NCBI RefSeq assembly: GCF_013373865.1
Contig: NC_050475.1
Location: forward strand, 10,312,021 to 10,376,020
From: Monomorium pharaonis
Taxonomy: Eukaryota > Arthropoda > Insecta > Hymenoptera > Formicidae
Reading direction: 5' to 3'
Length of the DNA stretch: 64,000 nt
The notes under the pieces were generated by a model. The model did not search any database, had not been told where the DNA came from, and was given only the letters and a program-made list of their open reading frames with translations. Positions 55,200-62,567 of the stretch are shown piece by piece (the stretch's first letter is position 1; every line of letters begins with the position of its first letter). The translations under genes were made by a program, and so were the position numbers.

Positions 55200-56282
55200 A
55201 AAATATTAAAAAATTATAAAAAAAAATAAAAAATACACAAAAAATAAAGAAAAATTATAAAATTAGAAAAAAAAACAAAAACGGAACCGCAGACCCACTG
55301 CGTCCCCGTTGCGATTCTGGATACGACAGAATGTGGGTCATTTCAAATGCCCCATTTTATATTTTAAACTTTAGCCAAAGAATTTGTAATTACATTAGAG
55401 ACCCTAAAAACCCTTGAAAACATGTTTCTGTGTAAAATATTTACAGATTGTAATTTTACTTTTATACTTTAGGTCCGTCATTTATATTTTGCATTTTTAA
55501 CATCAAATTGTTAATCAGCAACCCCTCCAAACGAGTGACAAAACCTATCTGCACCTCGTGCTTCCCTTGGGTGCCGTGCCAGCGGTCGCAATTAAAAATG
55601 GTTTAAAATCATTTAATTAAGAGAATTATTATTAAAGTGCATGGAAACGGTCAGAACTATGTGAGCACTGTCGAGAACTGCAATAAAAGTGACCGGAACT
55701 GTTTGCACCTCATACCTCTCTTGGATGCGGTGCCAGCGGTCGCAATAAGAAATTGTTTAAAATTATTTAATTAAGAGAACTATTATTAAAATGCGTGGAA
55801 ACGGTCGAAAATATGTGAGAACTGTCGAGAACTGCCATAAAAGTGACCGAAACTGTTTGCACCTCATACCTCTTTGGGATGCGGTGCCAGTGGTTGCAAT
55901 TAAAAATTGTTTAAAATTATTTAATTAAGAGAACTATTATTAAAATGCATGGAAACGGTCAGAACTATGTGAGAACTGTCGAGAATTGCCATAAAAGTGA
56001 CCGGAACTGTCTGCATCTCATACCTCTCTTGGATGCGATGCCAGCGGTCGCAATTAAAAATTGTTTAAAATTATTTAATTAAGAGAACTATTATTAAAAT
56101 GCATGGAAACAGTCGGAACTATGTGAGAACTATCGAGAACTGCCATAAAAGTGACCGGAACTGTTTGCATCTCATACCTCTCTTGGATGCGGTCACAGCG
56201 TCGCAATGAAAAATTATTTATAATTATTTAATTAAGAAAACTATTTGTAATATGTATTGAAATGATCAAATATCATATCTCA

Positions 56283-56489
56283 ATCAACGCAGCGCCGCTT
56301 GGCGCTCTAGAAGACGACCCTTGACTTCGGCGCGAAAACTCTGTTGCTCCACTTTTTGCTTCCCTTTCATTTACAAACAACCAACTCGTTTAACAAATCT
56401 CTCTCGGCAATCGACTGATCGCTATTATCGATCGGTCCTATAGCTAACTGGTGGCGCGGAGTATACCGGACGACGCGCAACGCGCAACA
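56283..56489 (-). mobile_element. LTR of a gypsy family 1-like element
   Basis: On the minus strand it starts TGTTGCGCGTTGCGCGTCGT and CCGGTATACTCCGCG, then has CGATCGATAATAGCGATC and GTTTGTAAATGAAAG. The ~207-bp length and internal order match the LTRs at 14289 and 29346. The 3' edge near 56283 is approximate. It faces the 3' fragment at 50142-50700 in the same orientation. Confidence 0.7.
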
Positions 56490-56863
56490 ATACAATAGTT
56501 TTTGAAATTAAACGAGTTTAACTTTTTATACCTGTTAAACGCTTTGTTATATACAAAACCGACATTAGACGTTTTGTCAGATGTTCGAGGATCATGTCAC
56601 CTATTAAATCACCTACAAAGTCCGAATGTATCGTAAACGTTTTAACTTCTACTCTTGTGAAAGGATATTTGGCAGTAGTTTTACTTAGCATTTTAGCGTG
56701 CGCGAATAACACGCTGGGACTCTGTGCCCTTCTTACGAATAGACGAGTGAGTCCCAGATGCGCACAGTAATAAACGGTCACAGCATGCTGAGTGAAACGG
56801 ACATGGACCAAATGCGCGCGGACCAAATGCGCACAGTCGCAAACTCATGTGCTGCAGAGAATG

Positions 56864-56958
<95 letters not shown>

Positions 56959-57021
56959 GCGCGCGGACCAAATGCGCACAGTCGCAAACCCATGTGCTGC
57001 AGAGAATGCTTTGTACACACA

Positions 57022-57052
<31 letters not shown>

Positions 57053-57688
57053 GCGCGCGGGCGTGCAAGGGGGGCTTAGCTCCCCCTCCCGCACCCATCC
57101 CGTCGGTAGAGGTGTCCGAAAAGTCGCAACACCCATGTGGTATGTTTGTTGGTTACTGTGTCCGTTTGGTCTGTGCGCATTTGGTCCGCGCGCATTTGGT
57201 CCGTGCACATTTGGTCCGTGCGCATTTGATCTGTGCGCATTTGGTCTGTGTCCGTTTCACTCTTCAGCCTGCTGTGTTTGTTTATTACTGTGCGCATCTG
57301 AGACGCTCCCGAATAGACTTGCATCTAAAATACGAATTTTCAACGTGGAACTAGATTCCATAAGACAGAAAAAATCTTTCGATCAAACAAGTCTTATTTT
57401 AATTTCTACCCCGTTAATTAAAATTTTATCCTGATTAAAAACGTCACAGTAAAGATAACCTATGAGAACTAGCGCTTGCCCTGACTGAATATAACGTAAG
57501 CGTCTCACGAGAGCGGCATTTGGTGCCGCGGAATGTACTTGTGCATCCTTGAGATCGGATGTATCCATGTCCGATAGGCAGGCGGTTAGATGAGAGAATT
57601 TCGCGGGTAAAGTATAGTTTAACAGCGTCTCGATGTAAGCACGGTACGCATAAGCCTCTTGTTTGGAGGCGACACGAGTTTCTGATTA
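56490..57688 (-). pseudogene. Polinton/Maverick (adintovirus-type) major capsid protein fossil
   Basis: Minus-strand segments at 57320-57688 (QKLVSPPN, AYAYRAYIETLLNY, DVFNQDKILINGVEIKIRLV) and 56518-56740 (VLFAHAKMLSKTTAKYPFTR) match the double jelly-roll capsid proteins annotated in animals as F54H12.2-like. The N-terminus is cut by the family A repeat at 57690, and the C-terminus is lost at the gypsy LTR at 56489. A one-base shift near 57660, a TGA near 57380 and the MITE insertion at 56745-57310 disable it. Virion assembly is the family role. Here it is only a remnant of an integrated virus-like transposon. Confidence 0.75.
56745..57310. mobile_element. 8-bp-TSD foldback MITE (copy 3) inside the capsid gene fossil
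   Basis: Starts GAGTGAGTCCCAGATGCG and ends with the complement of GGGAGCGTCTCAGATGCG, flanked by GAATAGAC at 56737-56744 and 57311-57318. Arms carry GGACCAAATGCGCAC-type units, and the CCCGTCGGTAGAGGTG segment is present. A CA microsatellite of about 85 bp starts at 56871 and a second CA/CG tract at 57019-57057 follows a duplicated CAAACCCATGTGCTGCAGAG block. Removing the element and one GAATAGAC restores the capsid reading frame across the site. Confidence 0.9.
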
Positions 57689-57689
57689 A

Positions 57690-58110
57690 AATATCCAGTA
57701 TTGTCTTGGGTTAGGTCTATCAATAATTGAGATATAAATTTTCAAATTGTACGAATGAGAGCGCGCCGTGTGAAGAGCCGAGACGCTCGAGTTGTAGCGC
57801 GGCCCACTGTGTCGAGCATTGGCTGCCGGCGGCGGGGGGAAGAAGGAGAAGCGGTGCCGCTGCCTGTGCTTCGCCGCCCTCGCGTCTCACCGCACCGCGC
57901 CAACACTCGTGGCGATGGCAGCTATGCACATTCGCGATTACTTGACAAATTAGGAGTTAGCAAAGATATGACAAATTAAAACCGTAATAAACTGCTGTGA
58001 TTAAGAAAGTCGAAAGAACGAAAGCGATAGATACTTATGGAATCTACAAATAATCTAATTTCTATCGTAATTGTGAATAAGTAAATTAATAAAAGTTTTT
58101 CGTACATTCA
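57690..58110 (-). mobile_element. Family A arm, reverse orientation
   Basis: Inverse of 1-420 and 6905-7320, with GC-rich core at 57750-57910. It lacks the CAGGGTGT end and abuts the capsid fossil at 57688. The LINE starts at about 58111, inside its AT-rich part (CACGAAAGAT). Confidence 0.7.
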
Positions 58111-60957
58111 CGAAAGATCGGTGACAACAGGGATCGTTATCTAGCCGGGAAAGGCAGATCTGTGAATAGCTGAATTATATTTCTATAATCATGTGTATCA
58201 ACGACGTTGTGACAAGCAAGCACTGACGTGGATGGAATCTGCTGACGTGTAGCGAATCGACAGCGGCGGAACACAAATGTCGACGATAGAAGAGGACACC
58301 GAATATCGATGTTCGGCATGCAAGAAGGCTATTAAAACTGAAGTAGTACAATGCAAATCATGTGTTAAACTGTTTTACCATCCAGGCTGTGTTAGTAAAC
58401 ACAAAATTTATGATAGAAATAATGAACTAGTACCATGCCAGAGCCCCTTTGCAAAATTTGGGATAGAGAACGAAATTGGAGAAGTAAAGAAAACTGCAAG
58501 TAGCAACAGAGATAGGCTCGGATCGACAGGAGCATCTGGGAGACCAAGCACAAGCACGAGTGGATCGGCAAATATGGACCTAAAAATTGATTGGCTCATG
58601 AGAACAATAAAAGAAATAAAAGACGAGACTATATGTAAGAAGGAAATTAAAGTGATGATAAAGGAAATTATCCAGCATGAGTTAAAGAATATCAAAGAAG
58701 AGCTAGAAGAAGTAAAAAGGATGCTGTCCACTGGACCTAGTAATTCATCAAGAGGAGCACAGAAGAGTTATAGTGAGATAGTTGAAGAAAAAAAAAAAGT
58801 AAATATAGGATGGAAAAGATGTCCTGTATTTAATCATATTAGTGTTAAGAGATGCTTTAAATGCTGGGGCTATCACCATTTTGCGAAATACTGTACGCGA
58901 AATGAAGCATGCCATAAATGTGCAGGTAATCACAAATCAAATGAGTATACAACAAATGAGAAGAAATGTGTAAATAGAAAAGCACTGTATGATAGCACGG
59001 AACAAAACTGGCAACAATTTAAAATAGAAAGAAATGCAGTAGTTAATTTAATTAGAATAAAGAAAAAAGAATATTATGAAAACATGATTGATCATAATAG
59101 TAACAATCCCACAACTATGTGGAAATCATTACAAAAAATTATTAGAGGAGGACCAATAGGCGCGAAAGTTGTAGGAAAAATAGATTTTGAAATATTAGAC
59201 AATAATATAGAGTGCGATATAGCTGATAAATTTAACTTATATTATATACAAAGTATTAAAGACATAATAAAATCTATAGATAAGAATTATACAACGAGCA
59301 CAAATAAGAGAACTATTTATTGTATTGAAAAGATGGGAGAGCTAGAAAAATTTGAATCAATTACGACAGAACAAGTAAGAACAATCATTAGGGAATTACC
59401 AAAAAAGAAAGGTACAGAAGAAGGAATAACTAGCAATATATTAAAAACGGTATTTTGTGTCACAGAAGAGGAATATTGTGATATAATAAATAAGTCATTG
59501 AGGGAGGGTTGTTTCTTGAAAGAGTGGAAAACATCCACGATAATTCCAATACCAAAAGTAGAGAAACCTAAGAGGGCAAGTGATTATAGGCCTATTAATA
59601 TATTACCAATATATGAAAAAATATTAGAGATAATAGTTAAAAAGCAAATTGAGGTCTACCTAGAAAGTAATAATATTATAACGGAACATCAGTCGGGCTT
59701 TAGGAAAAATTATTCGTGTGAAACAGCAATTCAAACAGTTATAGATGAATGGAAATTGATTATTAGTGAGAGACAAATAGTAGGAGTTATTTTTGTAGAT
59801 CTTAAACGGGCTTTCGAGACAATTGATAGAGGAAGATTATTAGAGAAATTATACCAGTATGGTATTACAGGAACAGTTCTAGAATGGTTTAGGTCGTACT
59901 TAAAAGATAGAATGCAACAAGTTCAATTTAATGATAGATGGTCTAAGATACTGACTACGGAATACGGAGTGCCACAGGGTTCGGTATTGGGCCCATTGTT
60001 GTTTATAATATATATGAATAATATTGTTAACGTTTGCTCGGATGTGTGTAATATAAAAATGTTTGCGGACGATACGTTAATATATGTAACAGGTGAGAGT
60101 AGTGCAGAGATAGAAAGGAAATTGAATATTGCATTTAACGTAGTGGAGGAATGGATGAATATTAATAAACTGAAGATGAATGCGGGGAAAACAAAATATA
60201 TGTTAGTTAGAGGTATAAGGAAAGAATTGAGAGGCAATACTATTGTGAGATGTTTGGATGGAAATGAGATTGAGCGCGTAGAAATAATAAAGTATTTGGG
60301 CATAATTATTGATGATAGACTTAGATTCAGCGGTCACTGTGATTACATGCTAAAGAAAATAGGGAAGAAAATAAGTTTTTTAAATAGAATAGGGAACTTT
60401 ATCTCGGCTTACACTAGATGTACGATATACAAGACAATTATAGCACCTCACTTTGAATATTGTGCAACGCTACTAATAGATATGGGAGATACACAGTTAA
60501 GTAGGCTCCAAATAGCGCAAAATAGAGCTATGAGAGTTATATTGCAATGTGACAAACGTACCAAAGTTAAATGTATGCACCAAGCGTTGCAATTTATGAC
60601 CATAAGACAAAGGCTGTATTACAATATGTGCATATTTATTTTTAAGATCTTAAATAATATGATGCCGGAGCAATTTAGTAATAGACTTAGAATAGTAGAG
60701 GGAGAACGCGAAACTAGGCAGACAGGGGATATTGTTATTGAATTTCGAAAAACAAGAAGCGCGCAAAAAAGTTTATTTTATGAGGGTGTGTTAATGTATA
60801 ACGTATTACCACCCGAAGTTAAACATTGTAATCGTTTAGAAATGTTTAAACGAATGCTAAAAAAATTTGTTTTTAATGATGTAGCATAAAATTGTATATA
60901 TATGTATTGAAAATAGCTGAGAAAGCTAATAAAAGATCAATCAATCAATCAATCAAT

Positions 60958-60960
<3 letters not shown>
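58111..60960 (+). mobile_element. LINE 1: non-LTR retrotransposon lacking the endonuclease domain
   Basis: A short 5' region (58111-58276), one long frame and a 3' end in AATAAAAGATCAATCAATCA. The TCAA repeats are a typical simple-repeat tail. Domain content and RT wording suggest a CR1/jockey-like clade. Its 5' junction interrupts a family A repeat. Confidence 0.8.
58277..60889 (+). CDS. Fused gag-reverse transcriptase protein of LINE 1 (870 codons)
   Basis: Residues 11-40 hold a PHD-like finger (CSACKKAIKTEVVQC, CVKLFYHPGC). A charged coiled-coil-like region spans about 100-155 and two gag knuckles follow near 195-225 (CFKCWGYHHFAKYC, CHKCAGNH). At about residue 235 (KKCVNRKALYDS) the sequence jumps to the linker that normally follows the apurinic-type endonuclease (EQNWQQFKIERNAVVNLIRI). 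RT then has SDYRPINILP, QSGFRKNYSCETAI, VPQGSVLGPLLFIIYMNNI and the catalytic FADD at 596-599. No internal stop occurs. The endonuclease and the end of gag are missing without breaking the frame. Such a protein could not nick DNA by itself. It starts at the first ATG after a GGCGGAACACAA leader. Confidence 0.85.
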   Translation: MSTIEEDTEYRCSACKKAIKTEVVQCKSCVKLFYHPGCVSKHKIYDRNNELVPCQSPFAKFGIENEIGEVKKTASSNRDRLGSTGASGRPSTSTSGSANMDLKIDWLMRTIKEIKDETICKKEIKVMIKEIIQHELKNIKEELEEVKRMLSTGPSNSSRGAQKSYSEIVEEKKKVNIGWKRCPVFNHISVKRCFKCWGYHHFAKYCTRNEACHKCAGNHKSNEYTTNEKKCVNRKALYDSTEQNWQQFKIERNAVVNLIRIKKKEYYENMIDHNSNNPTTMWKSLQKIIRGGPIGAKVVGKIDFEILDNNIECDIADKFNLYYIQSIKDIIKSIDKNYTTSTNKRTIYCIEKMGELEKFESITTEQVRTIIRELPKKKGTEEGITSNILKTVFCVTEEEYCDIINKSLREGCFLKEWKTSTIIPIPKVEKPKRASDYRPINILPIYEKILEIIVKKQIEVYLESNNIITEHQSGFRKNYSCETAIQTVIDEWKLIISERQIVGVIFVDLKRAFETIDRGRLLEKLYQYGITGTVLEWFRSYLKDRMQQVQFNDRWSKILTTEYGVPQGSVLGPLLFIIYMNNIVNVCSDVCNIKMFADDTLIYVTGESSAEIERKLNIAFNVVEEWMNINKLKMNAGKTKYMLVRGIRKELRGNTIVRCLDGNEIERVEIIKYLGIIIDDRLRFSGHCDYMLKKIGKKISFLNRIGNFISAYTRCTIYKTIIAPHFEYCATLLIDMGDTQLSRLQIAQNRAMRVILQCDKRTKVKCMHQALQFMTIRQRLYYNMCIFIFKILNNMMPEQFSNRLRIVEGERETRQTGDIVIEFRKTRSAQKSLFYEGVLMYNVLPPEVKHCNRLEMFKRMLKKFVFNDVA

Positions 60961-61027
<67 letters not shown>
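60936..61027 (+). repeat. (TCAA)n followed by (TC)n microsatellite
   Basis: Five TCAA units at 60939-60960 then (TC)n for about 66 bp. The first is probably the LINE 1 tail. The TC tract either extends that tail or belongs to the target DNA. Confidence 0.9.
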
Positions 61028-61031
<4 letters not shown>

Positions 61032-61541
61032 GGATCTGGTGAGTACAGCGTACAGACGTACTTTTCTTCGCTCCGCACTTTTCGATCTTTGCTGCTTGTT
61101 CTTGCCCTTCGGGGCTTTCCTTTTGCAGCTCATTGTCAAGGGCGCACCTTCTTGACACCTCCCTCCAGTGGACGGTGTCCATTCGGATTTGTTTGGCGTG
61201 TTTCCGGCGTTTTTCTGTTGGACTTCTTGACGTATTTTGGAGTGCTCTGAAGCCTTACGCCATCGGCCGGTTTTCTTTTGCGCGTGCGCTGCCTCTGCCT
61301 GCTGCTCTTGTCGTGATCGTCTGAGGCTGTGTTCTGGCTTCGTCTCTGTGTGTGCGCTTCACGTGATCCTATCTACTGGGTGTCTTGATTGAATTTGCTT
61401 ACTACCTGCTAAGTGTCTACGGTATTGACAGTGTGTGCCTTCTGCCTGCGATTCGCGTGTTGAACATCAGTGCCGCTGTGTGTTGTGGTATTCTATCTGA
61501 CTATAATTTACTCACTCTGATCATTTCCTATCAATCTTGCC

Positions 61542-62567
61542 ATGCCTGTTTGTATGCGATGCAAGAAGACGATTGCGACTGCGACCGTCCAATGTGTATG
61601 CTTGAGGACATTCCACCCGGGATGTGTTAAAGCGTTCTCTCTTGCTAAGTATGCTGATTCGTGCTGTAGATCTCTTTCTTCTTCTCTGAATGTCCCCCTT
61701 GCTTCAGTCGACGAGGAACATACGCCTACTTCTGACCTCGAGCTTGGTAGTGAGGCTTCTTCTGCGAGCTCTGCCTTTCGATCTGACACTCAGCCTTGCG
61801 TCAACATGGACATTGATGCCACCACTAACGGACTACTACTCAAACTTATTGACCAGATTAAGGAATCTGATGCGAGATTCTTGGCTTTTACTGACGAGCA
61901 GCGGCGCACCAACAACGAGCTTAGTGAGAAGCTCAACAAATTGAATTGCATTGCGGATAGTGTCGAAAGGAATAGTCACCGTATCTCTTCCTTAGAGCAA
62001 CAGTGCTCCACTCTTGAGCGTGTGATTCATGACTTAAAAAACGACTGCACACCTTCTTCTCCCGTCGTGCAGAGTCAATCGGAAAATTCTCTGATGTTAT
62101 CCGGTGTGCCAGCCAGTATGCTTATTTCCCCGTTGGAATGTGCGCGCAACGTGTTTGCTGCCCTGGAAATATCTGACCTTTCTTGTCACATACTTGAAGT
62201 CAGGCCGGTTGTTCGTAAGCATTCGCCGGGGACCACGCGCGATCATATTCCCCATGCTTTGTCAACGAATTCTTTTATTGTTGCGTTAACCTCGCGTGCG
62301 GTCCGAAACATTGTAATTGCTAAAAAACGAGTAAAGCGCACGCTTGCTCAGCGGGAAGTCTGCGGCATTGATTCGGGCAGAAGTGTGTTCGTCAATGAGC
62401 TGCTCTCTAAGGAAATTTATGAGCTACTTCAACTTACCAAGCAAACAGCCAAAGCTAAATCCTATTCTTATGTATGGGTTAAGGGTGGTCGCATTCATGT
62501 TAGACAATCTGATGGAAAGCCTATCATTAATATAGATTCTAAGAGTGATCTTGATCGGCTTGTCTGA
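61542..62567 (+). CDS. LINE 2 ORF1 protein: PHD-like finger, coiled coil, FP-type C-terminal domain
   Basis: 341 codons. The N-terminus MPVCMRCKKTIATATVQC with FHPGC supplies C4, C7, C18, H25 and C28 of a PHD-like finger. Residues about 95-170 contain heptad-rich segments (NNELSEKLNKLNCIADSVER, SSLEQQCSTLERVIHDL), a likely trimerising coiled coil. The C-terminal part (SYSYVWVKGGRIHVRQSDG) matches the FP-C-like domain found in ORF1 proteins of several LINE clades. The role is RNA binding and particle assembly. It ends in TGA at 62565-62567. A weaker upstream frame in the 5' region shows no conserved motif. Confidence 0.85.
   Translation: MPVCMRCKKTIATATVQCVCLRTFHPGCVKAFSLAKYADSCCRSLSSSLNVPLASVDEEHTPTSDLELGSEASSASSAFRSDTQPCVNMDIDATTNGLLLKLIDQIKESDARFLAFTDEQRRTNNELSEKLNKLNCIADSVERNSHRISSLEQQCSTLERVIHDLKNDCTPSSPVVQSQSENSLMLSGVPASMLISPLECARNVFAALEISDLSCHILEVRPVVRKHSPGTTRDHIPHALSTNSFIVALTSRAVRNIVIAKKRVKRTLAQREVCGIDSGRSVFVNELLSKEIYELLQLTKQTAKAKSYSYVWVKGGRIHVRQSDGKPIINIDSKSDLDRLV

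Larger units (their letters stand above)
51408..56268. mobile_element. 4.9-kb foldback transposon with satellite arms, transposase-like and ubiquitin-protease-like genes
   Basis: The left arm 51408-52790 and right arm 54727-56268 are inverted copies. Each contains ~154-bp tandem units (boundaries ATTGCG at 51472, 51625, 51779, 51938; CGCAAT at 55588, 55741, 55896, 56049, 56202). Each also has a conserved GACGCAGTGGGTCTGCGG block, a TA microsatellite and the 3' end of the protease-like gene. The single-copy middle carries the rest of the genes on the minus strand. Long satellite arms around a gene recall the FB/NOF elements of flies, but family assignment is inference. Confidence 0.75.

Noticed and set aside
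56758..57434. Long His-Thr and Cys-Val repeat frames
   Set aside because: Translations of the CA microsatellite and subterminal repeats in the MITE inside the capsid fossil.
60949..61182. RERERERE-type frame on the minus strand
   Set aside because: Translation of the TC microsatellite.
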